Shown here in pieces: positions 22,691-33,996 of a stretch of 64,000 nt of DNA. Numbering within the stretch: position 1 is the first letter of the stretch; every line of letters begins with the position of its first letter. A program made the translations under genes and the position numbers. The DNA lies in assembly GCF_963169125.1 (NCBI RefSeq), contig NC_084794.1, forward strand, positions 229,597,219 to 229,661,218, in the 5' to 3' direction. The notes beneath the pieces were generated by a model. The model was not told the DNA's origin. It worked only from the letters and a program-made list of their open reading frames with translations, and did no database searches. The DNA comes from Humulus lupulus (lineage: Eukaryota; Streptophyta; Magnoliopsida; Rosales; Cannabaceae).

Positions 22691-22910
22691 ATGTTCCTAG
22701 GCTTGACACCTATACCACGAACATGACACGCCAACTCGTATTTTTCAGGTACAAAAAAAATTAGGCAATTGATGAGTTAATTGATAAAATTATTTTTTTC
22801 ACTTAAATAATTTAGTAAACAATAAAAGATAACTAAATTTGGCTTAAAAATTGTAAATAAATAAATTTAAAATAAACTTTTTATCAATTCAATATCAAGT
22901 ACCAAAGTGT
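22691..22910. other. AT-rich junction, no gene seen
   Basis: Very AT-rich DNA between the broken RT of Tat B and the LINE relic. It has a short A-run near 22751-22759 and no coding signal or LTR-like ends. It may be old target DNA or the degraded edge of the LINE insertion. Confidence 0.4.
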
Positions 22911-24063
22911 ATGCCCTTCATTGAGCCCTATGGCAGTTGGTGTATTTCAACGATTTTTGTTAGTTTTTCTCACACTCTCCATCATAAACACCTTCTCTTC
23001 CATATCTCCGGCCTCTTCTCATCTATGTCTCCCCTGTTCTGGTCTATTGAAGTCCTTTTATTTGTCTATTCTTCTTTTGTGCCTGCTTTTTCTAATATCA
23101 TGCCATGGATAACCTCATAAACATTATGAATCACAATCTTTCTCTTATAGAATCTGAACGACATGTGCTTGTCATTAGTGAAAATGACCTTGATGCCTCT
23201 ATGTTGTCTTTAGATAGCTTGGTGGTCTGTGTCTTGTTTGTTAAACCCTTTAATATGCAAGCCTTCAAGAGAACAATAGTTATGCTTTGGTCAGATCATT
23301 TTCTAATCGATGTCTCTGATTTACACTCTGCTCTATTTTTTATTTTTGTTTGTTGTACAAGTGACAAATCCAAAATTATCATGGGCCAACATTGACATTT
23401 TAGCAACCATAATATTGTGTTGCACACTCCAAGTATTAAGCAAAATGTCACACCTAATTCCTTTCATAAATCTCTTTTTTGGGTTCAAGTTCATTTTGTT
23501 TCTTAGTAAATCAAAGCCTTTTGCAATTTATGTTGGCAATTGAGTTGGCGAGCACATTGAAGTAGATGAAGATCCCCTTTATGAAGGTTGGGGCCCTTTT
23601 TCTCTAAATCCATGCTCTCATTTATGTTTCCGAACCACTACTTCAGGGAAGATTGGTTAGGCTTCCAAGATTAAGCAATGAATTCTGGTTGGAGCTTTGC
23701 TATGAAAAATTGTAAGACTATTGTTTTAATTGTGGTGTAATCAGCCATCTCTTTCAACATTTTTCATACTTTATGGAAAAAAGAGATTATGGTGAAGATC
23801 TGGAACTCCTCCATGGCTCAGTGGTACCCATTTTCCCATTAGGGTATGATACATATAAGATTGACTTCTCTAAGGCTAATGTTTGGCCTTTTCTAATATG
23901 CCTTGAAAGATCTTATATTAGAGCAGGCATTACACGAAGGCGACCGATGATTACATGTCCATGTCCTCAACCTTTAGTCACAGCTAAAGCATCGTCTATG
24001 CCTATTGAATGTTTCACAAGTATTGTTTTGACTTCAGTCACATCCATTTTTGCACAAAGGTAA
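22911..24063 (+). pseudogene. LINE ORF1-like protein relic
   Basis: The plus strand shows, in broken frames, a start MDNLINIMNHNLSLIESE with LDASMLSLDSLVVCVLF (23105-23240), PFNMQAFKRTIVMLW (about 23250-23290), WANIDILAT, then FWVQVHFVSLVNQSLL (about 23480-23530), a basic segment, and DYCFNCGVISHLFQHF (about 23719-23766). This order (N-terminal DUF4283-like fold, HN-type segment, CX2CX4HX4C knuckle) is that of ORF1 in plant L1 LINEs. The last knuckle Cys is lost (Phe). No endonuclease/RT ORF2 follows. Function would be RNA binding during retrotransposition; this copy is dead. Confidence 0.65.
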
Positions 24064-24119
24064 AGATCTACCATTGACTCCACAACTGTTATAATCATTC
24101 ATGATCTATTATACCCGTT

Positions 24120-24420
24120 CACTAATACAAAAATGGTCATTTGTGACAATTCCCAACTACCACAATTTATTTTTTGCATTAGTTTTAAAAGTGACGCAGA
24201 ATCCCATGAAGCAAACCTGCTTGGCATTTGCGCCAGTGCCTAACTACCACAAATGTTATGTTTGTGATAGTTGGGCATTGTTTATGCTACGTTTGTGATA
24301 GTCTTCCACTAACGCAAATGCCAAGCAGATTTGCGTCAGTTTTGAGCTGCCACAAGTGCTAAAAAATGAGATTTTTTGTGTCAGTTAGAAACTGTAACAT
24401 AATGTTTTAACCAAAGAAAT
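24120..24420 (+). repeat. CACTA terminus and subterminal repeats, fragment 2
   Basis: Terminal CACTAATACAAAAATGG (24120-24136), then alternating direct and inverse copies of a motif around AACTACCACAA / TTGTGATAGTT, plus TGCGTCAGTTT variants, down to about 24420. Such subterminal clusters mark transposase-binding ends of En/Spm elements. Confidence 0.7.
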
Positions 24421-24679
24421 TGAAAATGTTTATGCCAATTCCCCTAGCCTATTTGATAAAAAAACAACATCAAAAACAAAAAAACAGCAGCATAAACAGA
24501 AAAACAACATCAGAAATCAATAAACAATTTGTATATAGTTAACATTTGTGATTAAATCTATAAAAGTGAGTCTGATTTCAAAGCTAATCTTTGTATATAG
24601 TTATAACTGTTGTATTCTAAATTTCTAAGCATTACACACTTAAATTAATATTTCCTCACCAACTTGCTGATTTGCTAAC

Positions 24680-26600
24680 TGAGATATGTCAAAATTGATT
24701 CAGTCCACTCATCTCGTATCTCGTTGATTTCGCCAGCCATATATGGGGTCATATTTGTAAACTAATTAAGAAATATTTAAAATAATAAGTTAGAATTCAT
24801 CCAAATAAAATAATAAGCTATAGTTTAAATTAAATTTAAAGGGTAAACCAGTATCTCATTTTTCAAGTATGTATTCAGTCTAGGCAATGAAATCAATTCC
24901 CTAGCAAACTCCATAATGTAATAGCCACACTCGGTAGTCCCGGTTTGGTTTCGAAACTATTACAACATAGTTATCTAAATGTAAGTTTCATATTTAGCAA
25001 GTTTATATAATAAAAATATGTCCAAAACTTTAGTAAGGTAAGTAACAATTTACTTACTTTTGGAACACAAAATTTTAGTCTAATAGACTCTTTCTGTATT
25101 CGGTGTGTATCATATTGATCCAATGCCCTAAACAAAATATTAATATTTAACCAGATGTGTGTCTGAATGAAATCGTAAATTAATTAAGTAATATGTATAA
25201 CTTACATGATAATTATCTCATTGATTTCTGGATGAAAATGTGAATTTATAGGATCAAAAAATGCCACTGAATGATTGTGTGGCTAAATAAATACTAACAT
25301 CCAGTGAAAGCTACAACCAAAAAAACTTTTGTTTAAGATATTTATCAATAGACAAAATATATGGATATAAAATTTAGTTGACTTACTTGTTGTTCCAATG
25401 AAAAATTAGAAACTGTGTCTGTAGCTCCATCTGCATAAATTATTCGTAGAGAATTTTAGCCCGTACTTCATTGGTTCCTCGATCAGTGGACACTAAAGCA
25501 AGATGCATGAAAGGTTACATGTGGTTCAACCCCTTCGTTCACACTAAATCATCGAGCACCCTAAATATAAGAACATTAATATACTAATAAATTTCAAGTT
25601 ACACTAATTAAACTATAAATTTATAAACACCATTGTACCTCATATATAACTCCAGCTCAATGTGTCCAATCATCTCATAGTTGCAAAAGTGGAAGATATC
25701 TTTTTTTAATAATCGAGAATTATTTGGAAACCCAAATATCTGTTCTGCAATCAGAATTTCCACCACGCGGTCACTTTTCCACTGATCAACAAACTTCACC
25801 AAACACTTCAACATTCATGTCATAAGCACTTCTATAGGCTCTTGTGTCAATGCATCTATTCGTTGTCTTGATTTTCTTGGTTGTTTAGTAGAGGGTGCAA
25901 GTGGCTCTTTCATTTGTTGATTAGTAAGGACCCAATGATGTGGCCATCCAATATTGTATCTAAATGTTTTACAAACTAATGTGTAGCCTTCCATTTTAAG
26001 AGGATGCGGTGAACTAGCGTTCTCTTGAATGGCTACCTCATCCCTCACACGATAATTTTCTGGAGGCAGTTGAACGCTATGTATTTCTGTGCAATAGGTA
26101 CTTAAAAGTTTCCCCTCTACAACTATATTTTGTGTCGAACCAAGACACAACTTAGACTGTTACATCACAAAATAATCAAAGTTAGCCCTTTAGATAAACT
26201 AATTTATTTTTACCTTATCCAATATATGCAATAATGAGTTATTAAGAAAAAATTACCTCATTAGGATTTAATGATTGTGGTGGTGGGGGAGCATATGGTG
26301 CCTATGAGGGAGGTGGCGGAGCATATGGTGTCCATGTCGGTGGTGGAGGAGTATATGGTGCCTGTGTCAGTGGTGGGGGCATATAGTGCCTGTGCCGATT
26401 GTGGATGAGCATATGGTGCATGTGGTGTGTTTGAGGCTCCTCCAACACCTGAACAAAATGCATTTTATGATCCAAATGCACCACTCTGTTTAGATTGAGT
26501 ATGCGCCATCAATTGGTTTAACTTTTCTTCCTGTTGACGTGCCCTTTCTTCATATTGGTGCCATTTCTCTTCAAGGTTTTTATAATGAGCATCTTCCCCA
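24680..26600 (-). pseudogene. CACTA-encoded protein with Ulp1-like (C48) cysteine protease domain
   Basis: Minus strand, exon-like blocks. About 26480-26600: Gln/Glu-rich coil (KWHQYEERARQQEEKLNQL). About 26300-26480: Pro/His/Tyr-rich low-complexity stretch. 25608-26150: accessory domain (STQNIVVEGKLLSTYC ... GWPHHWVL) continuing to KDIFHFCNYEMIGHIELEL across a TGA at 25815-25817. About 25210-25320: FHWMLVFI and VAFFDPINSHFHPEI, carrying the His and Asp positions of the Ulp1 triad. About 24845-24950: TTECGYYIMEFARELI with the catalytic Cys. About 24690-24760: MAGEINEIRDEW tail. SUMO-protease folds of this kind are known passengers in plant DNA transposons. Stops within blocks suggest it is inactive. 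Confidence 0.65.
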
Positions 26601-26667
26601 CCTTGTTGTTTGTGTTTGAATCTACTTGGGGGTGGGGTGTAAAAATATGCACGAGGAACGACATGTG

Positions 26668-28576
26668 TGTTGGTATTAAATTAGAAAAATATCAAAATAC
26701 GCAGCGGAATATAAGGAGAGGTGATTTAAAAATAAATTAATATCAGCTAGGATCATACATATATACATATATTTAATTAACACATACAAGGTATAGAGAT
26801 TACCTCTTGTAGCCTATCAAGTGTCCTTGAGTCTTTTAGTTAAAATCAATGATCTTCCTATCCTTATGAAAGCTCACACCTTAGCCTTCCAAGTCGTTAC
26901 TCTAACACACAAGGACATGTGTGGTCACGTAGGATTTACATGTTGATTTTAGGCTCTCTAGATGTAGTCAGCACATGAGATCTATAGAGGTTTGAGAAGA
27001 GAGGCTATGGAAGCTTCTAGAATTTCAAGTATAGAAAATTCTATCATTTCTTTCTTTTTGAGAGATTATTCAGGTTTATAAAGATAATTAATCTATTTGA
27101 ATGATATTTATTTAATTAAATCAAAACTAATCAGTTATAACCTATTTTAATTATTTAATTTTAAAAGAATAATAAAATAAAAAATTATTTTAAATTAAAA
27201 TCCCAGGGATATGGCAAGACATGAGTAGTGCCACTCCCTCTTTGGCACAGTGTAGGACTATCCATGTTTGGCACATTGAGTGGTGTGAGCCACTCATGCT
27301 CTATCCCTGATTTTCACATTTGTTTGTTTAATTAATTATAAGATAATATATTTATTCCCAAAATAAATATCAGTTAGTTCAAAATTAACATTATCTTAGA
27401 AACTATCAGTTTTAAATAATTATCTTATATTAAGATAATAATTAAACTCTCCCAAATATTAATCCAAACATGATTAATATTTATGTTATCTAATATAAAG
27501 TTTTCCAAATAAAAATTAATTAGTTAATTGACAATTAATCGATTTGTCAATATTTATATCAATATAGGACTTACCCTTGACAGTATACGACAAAGGCGAC
27601 CCGAGAACCATGGACCTATAATACGAAGCTTCAATAAACCAGATTATTAATTAAACTAGTTAATTCAATAATCTTATTTATTAATTCCATGATTACTCCA
27701 CTATAGATATGGAATTGCACTCTAAGTATTTATAGAATTATATTTAGAGAGTTTTCTCTTGTAGTCCATTGATATAATTAATAAATGTAGTTTTGTCCTC
27801 CATTTATTGGTTCGTTAATTAGAGTTGGTCAAAATTATTGTTTTACCCTTTTAGTTACCTCTTATTCCTTAAGTGCCATTAATTCCCTAGTGAATAATTA
27901 ATATATAATCATATTATAGATTTGAGCTCAATAACTATTCACTTCAAGAATTAACCCTTAAGGGAACCAATATTTGATATGTTAGGAAAGCATAGATTCT
28001 ATTATTATAAAATAATCTTCCCAGCAATTCATGATATTGAATCTCCAAAACAAAAGTCACTAGCCTCATTATGTCAAGAGACATTAACGAACGAATCAAA
28101 AGATCTAATAAGCACAAACAGGAGTTCATGATTACTCAAGATTTAGACTGATCTAAAAATGATCATCTATTATGATATGAATTAATATTTAAGGCAAATG
28201 ATATGATTATAAAGATAGCTAATTCATATCAGTCCTATCATATATAATCACTATTACATACAACACATTTACACAAATGTCTATCCACATCAGCCATTCG
28301 AATCTAGATTACGTGCATCCTGTATGCTTAGTAAACCGTGCTAACAACCATTCATTAAAGATTTCGTACTTTAATATGTTGTTGACTATTTTCTTCACTA
28401 TATATGATCTTAATTCACTCGTAATAATACAAGATCATATTCTTATAAATGAATATGGAATTTTCTGATATTTATACAAATTATTTAATCAATAATTATA
28501 ACATTCAAATATAATAAAATTTTACTTTTATCAATAAAATGTATTTTCAAATGCTTTTAGGGCATAAACCCTAACA
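26668..28576. repeat. Copia-type solo LTR (1909 bp) with perfect target duplication
   Basis: Plus strand starts TGTTGGTATTAAATTAG and ends GGCATAAACCCTAACA, with ATGTG directly before (26663-26667) and after (28577-28581). The inverse start, TGTTAGGGTTTATGCCC, is the style of long plant copia LTRs, so the minus strand is probably the coding orientation. No internal sequence is present, so it is a product of LTR-LTR recombination. It is inserted at the edge of CACTA fragment 2. Confidence 0.85.
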
Positions 28577-28589
28577 ATGTGCACCGACC

Positions 28590-30679
28590 CCAAAATTTTG
28601 TTTAGAAAATATATTACGGATCAAAATATACATGTGGTCGACTTAGGCAACAAAACAACTATTACAGTACACTTCCCCCAAAAATAACCCTAGTCGTGGC
28701 GGCTAGGTAGGTCGAACATGTACCCGTTGCTCCACACTCTCCGTACTCATGGTTGGTCGACCTTTCCCTTTCCCTTGCCCTTACCTGCACCATAGAGCAC
28801 CCGTGAGCCGAAGGCCAGCAAGAAAACTCAACACAAAACAGATATCATATACATATCTATGAACAACATATCACAAAGCAGGCAACAGGCTAAACACAGA
28901 GCGGCCATGTCATCCCATGCGCTTTACCAGGCCCTGGGTTTGCAGTCTTCACTGAGAGGATGACTCCAGCATCCTAGGAGGGTCTCACTCTAACGGCTTG
29001 TACTCCGCGTGCTCAACGCCATTCCCAAACCCTTGCCATACTCGGCTTTGCACTTCATGTGGTCAATGCTGTTCCCGGCCCTTTTTCGTACAAAGCTTTG
29101 CACTTCCGCGTGCTCAACACCGTTCCCGGCCCCTTGCCGTTCTCGGCCTTCTCCGTTCATTCACAAGTATGCACTACATAGCATAATATCAACAGATATT
29201 TAAACATATACTAAACATAAACAATAGGGCTACACCCTGCAATTCAATCACATAGGGCCATGCCCTGCAATAAACAATAGGGCCACACCCTGCTCTACAG
29301 GTACAACAGTTTTCTTACCTGTGTCCCAAGCTTCCCGAGCACAGTCCTCTAACCTTAGCCTCATTGAAAACCTAGTCACAACATATTCATAATAGCCATC
29401 CATCAAGTTCTAATCCAAAAAATAACTTCGGAATATAATTCTAGCCTCCTGGACCTTGGATTCTACCAAACCGGGTGGTACAATCCTTCCCGGGCCTGAA
29501 CATTTGGGTTCCCAAGCTAAAATCCTTCAAACAACAAATATTTTGAATTTGAGCCATGGCCCAACCCCCTTAAGGGCCGCGACACGCTCAAGTTAGAAGC
29601 AAAATTCCTCTCTATTGAGGGACACTGTCCGTGGCGCTCCAAACCTTGGGCAGCAGCGCGCCTTGGCAGACAGAGGCTTCCAGCCTCTTCGACACACACA
29701 GGTCGCGGTGCCTGAAGAACAAGGCCATGGCTCGAGCCTCCAAACCTAGATTTTCGATGCATTTTCACAAGCTAACCTCCCTGAATTTTACTATTTTTGA
29801 GCCTAAATCCTAGAATTCGACCTAGGATTCATATCCAAACAACATAACTAGTTCTCACATCCAAAAATCCAAAAAAAAGCCTCATCATAGCGTAAATTCA
29901 ATCACCTAAGTTCTAACTCCCAAAACCTCAAGAAAACAGAGAAAGTTTGAACAAAACATGCTTCAATCCCCTTACCTCTATATTAGTTTGCGCCTGAGCT
30001 TGATTCCAATTGCCCCAAACTTCAATTCTCCCCAAGCTCAGCAAACCTTTAGCTTTGAGAGAGAGAGAGAATCAGTGGAGAGAGAGAAAGCCAAAAAAAA
30101 ATTGAGTATCCTTCAGTTTCTCTCTTTTTTTCTAAGTCACTCCAGAACCATGTATACCCCTTGCCAAAAGTCTAAAATACCCCTAAGCTATCCTTAACCC
30201 TCCAGTGCCACCAAGGGAAATTCCGTCATTTCCTCGAGTATTCCTATAAATCCCCATTTAGTCCTGACATTCCAAATAATTACTAAACTTTTACCTGTTA
30301 CTCAATAAATTCCGTACACATATTATATTCCCAAAATACCCCTAGTCTCCTCCTGAGTCGGGTATTTGACCCTGTGGTGAATTTCTAGCTAAATTGCTCC
30401 CTAGGACTGTCTCGAATCATGCATCACAAATATAGCACCACTCACTTGTGGTATCAATCATAATTTACACAAATATTAAATTTATGCCCTCAACAGGCTA
30501 AAATTACAAATATGTCCCTCTTAGCCAAATGGGGCCCACATGCATATTTAATTAACCTAAACATGCATGTCTAATCACATAATCATCAAATTCATTTATT
30601 AACATAATTAAATCATTTATTGCCCTCCAGGCACGCTAATCAAGGCCCTAAGCCTTATTAGCAAATTTGGGACACTACA
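28590..30679 (-). repeat. Tekay-type LTR, truncated at its 3' end
   Basis: Inverse-oriented LTR whose 5' terminus is on the right: minus strand TGTAGTGTCCCAAATTTGC at 30679. It is cut on the left near 28590, in the TTTTGGG segment that in full copies is followed by another ~200 bp. It contains three ~51-bp repeats (about 28995-29150) and AG-GTAAG motifs (inverse at about 29319). No gene. Confidence 0.8.
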
Positions 30680-32804
30680 ATGGGAATTGTGAGACGTTAA
30701 TTATGATTAACGGGGAAAATATGCAAATGACAAATTTATCCTTGAGGGTTTAAGTGGGCAAGGCTTAGGCTAAGGGGCAATATAGTCATTTTGAGCCAAA
30801 TTAGTGACTTAATCACTCTTACCCTTAGCTGAAAGAAACACAAACATAGCATCTTTCTCTCTTTCTCTCCCTGTTTTCGTTTGGATTTTTGAGGAAACTA
30901 GGGAATTTTGGAAGCTAAAGGAATTCAGGGCTTGGCTTTAGGATTGGATTTGTTGCAGATATGAAGTTGAATTTTACAGCCGAGGTAAGCTTCAATCTCT
31001 GTTTTGATTCAATTGAGTTTTGGTTTTGGGTGTTCTTGTGCTTTGAAGCTCAAGGTCTTGGATTTGAGTATTTGGTGGAGGTTTTTGATTGGGTTAAACT
31101 TGGGTTTTGATGGTGTTAATTTGTTGTTAACGTTTGGGGGTTTGATTTATGGTTTTGGGAATTGATTGGGATGATTTTTGGTAAGGTTTTGGCTGAGGAA
31201 AAACATGGATTTCAGGGTTCGCGGGGTCATGTCGCGGTCGTGTTCTTGGGCGCAGCGGCCCATGTGAATCCAGGGCGCAAAGGCGGTTCTATCTGGGAGG
31301 CATGCCGCGACCCTCAGAGGCATGCCGCGGCCCGTGTCTTGAATTTCAGACAGGGATTTTTATGTCTAGGAGGCATGTTGCGGCCCGCCTGGGAAGCTTC
31401 AGCCACATTAGGTTTTTATTGATGAGAACTCAAACCCAAGGGCTCGGGATCGATCCTACTACCCGATATAGTAGAGTTCGACATCCCAGAGGCTAGGACT
31501 CGGTCTGGAAGCCTTTACTTTCTCGTTTTTTACAGGATTATGTATTATGGTTATGACTAGGTTATTGCTAGGGGCTCGAAACCAGGATCGTGCTCGAGGG
31601 ACGTTCATTGGTAACTTGTGCTTCTACTAAAAGTAAGAAAACTGCACCCAGTTTATGATACATGTGATTATGGCTTCTGCTAAATTGTTAAACGGGGATA
31701 TGAATAGGGCATGCACGCCTGAGAATGTGCATGATTATGATTATGACTGGGATTGCTGATCAAGCATGTTAAATGCTTTGTATCAGGATATTTGATGTAT
31801 GATATATGCTGGTCTGCATTATCTTATTGAGAATGGCTTGACTTATTAGTCAAGGACGGCAATAGCACAGAGCGCTAGTTGTAAAGCATTGACTTATCAG
31901 TCAAGGACGACAACAGTGTTGAGCGCTGGTGGTAAAGCATTAACTTATCAGTCAAGGATGACAATAGTGTTGAACGCTGGTCGTAAAGCATTGACTTATC
32001 ATTCAAGGGCGGCAATAGCGCGTTGAGTGCTGGTCGATATGGTTATGCTTAACCAGGAGCGTATAATAGGCTTGATCGACCTATTGGTCGTGGAAACTTA
32101 TAGTGTCAGGTACGCTGGGCCAGCTCCAAGGCTAGTTATACAGAGGATAGGGCAAAGGGCACCGGGCTGACTCATTAGTCCCATATCCTAGGGCGTTGGG
32201 CCTCAGTATGATTCATTAATCATGTATTTTGGGCAACAAGCCCTAGAATGATGAATTGATCTTTTATCTTGGACTATTGGTCCCATATAACACTGTAGTC
32301 ATTTATATAGATGGTATGCATGCATGAGTAGGGTTGTTACTGCTAGGCATGCTTATTATGATTTGGAAATATGTTATTAACTACTTATGATCATGTTTAA
32401 GTTTTCATTCTGAGTCTTGGCTCACGGGTGCTATATGGTGCAGGTAAGGGAAAAAGAAAGCGGGACCATCCATGAGTTGGAGAGCTTAGGTGACGATGTG
32501 TACATATGCGGCTGCTCGACCACCACGGCTGAGGGTTTAAAGAGGAACTAGGGTCAAACCCTATTTTGCGGCTTAGGTCGTTAGGTTGTAACTTTTGTCA
32601 TTGTAGTTAACCTTTTATATAAATTTTGGGATCCCATGTATGAAGTAAACATTTTAATGAAACGATGGTACCTGTGACCAAAAATTTTAACCCTAAACTG
32701 TTAATCACGTTGAGTTACATGGTTATGGCCAAATGACTCATTTAGTGAGTTTAGCACTATTTAAAATACACAGTGTAACGATCCCTGTGTAGTAGGGCGT
32801 TACA
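30680..32804 (+). repeat. Tekay-type LTR, truncated at its 5' end
   Basis: The plus-strand LTR ends GTAGGGCGTTACA at 32804. It lacks the first ~500 bp of the family and begins at 30680, directly against the inverse LTR. It has AG-GTAAG motifs at about 30980 and 32440, a 51-bp tandem array at 31838-32035, and a GC-rich block near 31220-31400. On the right it breaks gag of Tat C. Confidence 0.8.
31838..32035 (+). repeat. 51-bp tandem array in a Tekay LTR, four units
   Basis: Four head-to-tail units of 51 bp, each starting near TTGACTTATCAGTCAAGG and ending GGTAAAGCA. A related but shorter block occurs in the other Tekay LTRs around their AAGGCCGAGAACG segments, which suggests local expansion of a family-wide motif. 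Confidence 0.85.
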
Positions 32805-33300
32805 AGTACCTCAGGGGCCGAGAAAAGTGGAGAAAAGAAGGCTAAGTCTGCAGCAACCATCAAACATCCTAAGCACCAGACCTACCAGCCTAGGTTCACC
32901 AACTATACTGTCCTGACTATAACAAGGGCTAAGATCTACTTGGCAACATAGTAGGAGGTACCATACCGAAAGCCACCACCCTTGTGCTCAGAAGGAAAGA
33001 GGGACAAGAACAAGATTTGTCGGTTCCATAATGATTATGGGAATGACACAAACAAGTGCAAATAGTTGAAGGATGAGACAGAGTTTCTCCTCCGATCAAT
33101 AAAACTCTCGAGGTATCAGTCAAGATCGAAACCCCAAGTAGGAGTCCAGACTTTTGAAGGCAAAGGAGTCCACCACGGGAGCCAGTGGTCGTGGACTTCA
33201 CATTGGACACCATATGTGGGGTGGGGGGCACATAGCAGGCAACAGTAACAACGGTCATGAGCGATATGCAAGGACCCTAAGACATAAGGTAGGGGAGTCT
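32805..33300 (+). pseudogene. Gag C-terminal tail, Tat C
   Basis: Decayed end of gag with a knuckle-like CRFHNDYGNDTNKC at about 33018-33060 that keeps the first Cys, His and last Cys (the usual GH is GN). It is followed by an in-frame TAG and a Glu/Leu stretch. It aligns by eye with Tat A at 1575-1630. The capsid core is missing left of the LTR junction at 32804. Confidence 0.7.
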
Positions 33301-33309
33301 TCCTAGTGC

Positions 33310-33942
33310 ATGGCAGTCAAGGTTCGGTCTCCAAAAAATCTGAAGTATGAAAGTGAAACTCTCACTTTTACAGAGGATGACGCCAAGCACGTGAGTTACC
33401 CCCTGGTCCTTACCATTCAAATTGGCAATGCTCGAGTGAAGATATGCTTGGTGGATATGGGAAGCTTAGTATATATCATCTACAAATCATCCCTCGAGAA
33501 GATGAAGCTCACAGTCAAGGAACTGACACCTTGTTCCCAAGTGATATATGGGTTCACAAGAGAATGCCTAGCACTAACAAGAACTATCAAACTACCGGTC
33601 ACGATGGGGGATGCCCCTAGGCACGAGATTGTGATGACAGAGTTTCTGGTGTTGGTAGATTTCTCATCAGCTTACAACGTAGTGCTTGGGAGACCCCTCC
33701 TGATCGCATTACACGCAACAGTGTCTATCTGGCATCTGTCTTTGAAGTTCCCCACAAGTACAGGGGAATGCTATACTGTGTCGGTGGTCAAAGCAAATAA
33801 AGGACCATGCGTAAAGAACATGGTGGTGACCTATTGCGAAAGGAATGAAGGAACGGATGAGGTTGTCAACATGGAAGTTGACGTTGAAGGAAACACTCTA
33901 CTGGAGTCGGGGGCTCCTTTTAACAAAGATTTTTTATTGTAA
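33310..33942 (+). pseudogene. Aspartic protease, Tat C
   Basis: 210 open codons. LTFTEDDAKHVSYPL precedes ICLVDMGSLVYIIYKSSLE (about 33445-33500), where DTG has become DMG, so activity is doubtful. AYNVVLGRPLLIALHATVS (about 33670-33725) is the conserved C-terminal motif. An acidic spacer to 34185 (AEDLDEVLLDEEDPT) links it to RT, in the same style as Tat B. Confidence 0.85.
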
Positions 33943-33996
33943 CAAGTTTCCCAAAGTGAGGGAAATTACATCGATCCTCGTTTTTGGGATGACATC

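Larger units (their letters stand above)
24120..26662 (-). mobile_element. CACTA DNA transposon fragment 2
   Basis: The left end begins with the CACTA-type terminus CACTAATACAAAAATGG at 24120. The next 250 bp contain repeated AACTACCACAA motifs and their inverse. A minus-strand gene with an Ulp1-like protease follows. The right terminus is not found: at 26663 a copia solo LTR interrupts, and beyond it Tekay LTR sequence takes over. The terminal bases differ from those of CACTA fragment 1, so these are separate families. Confidence 0.7.

Noticed and set aside
22911..23120. Small hydrophobic protein of about 65 residues
   Set aside because: It lies in a frame shifted from the LINE ORF1 relic in AT-rich DNA and overlaps a second similar frame; no start context or homology was recognised.
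28998..29203. Cys/Pro-rich short frames
   Set aside because: They follow ~51-bp repeats in a Tekay LTR and are not kept in sister LTRs.
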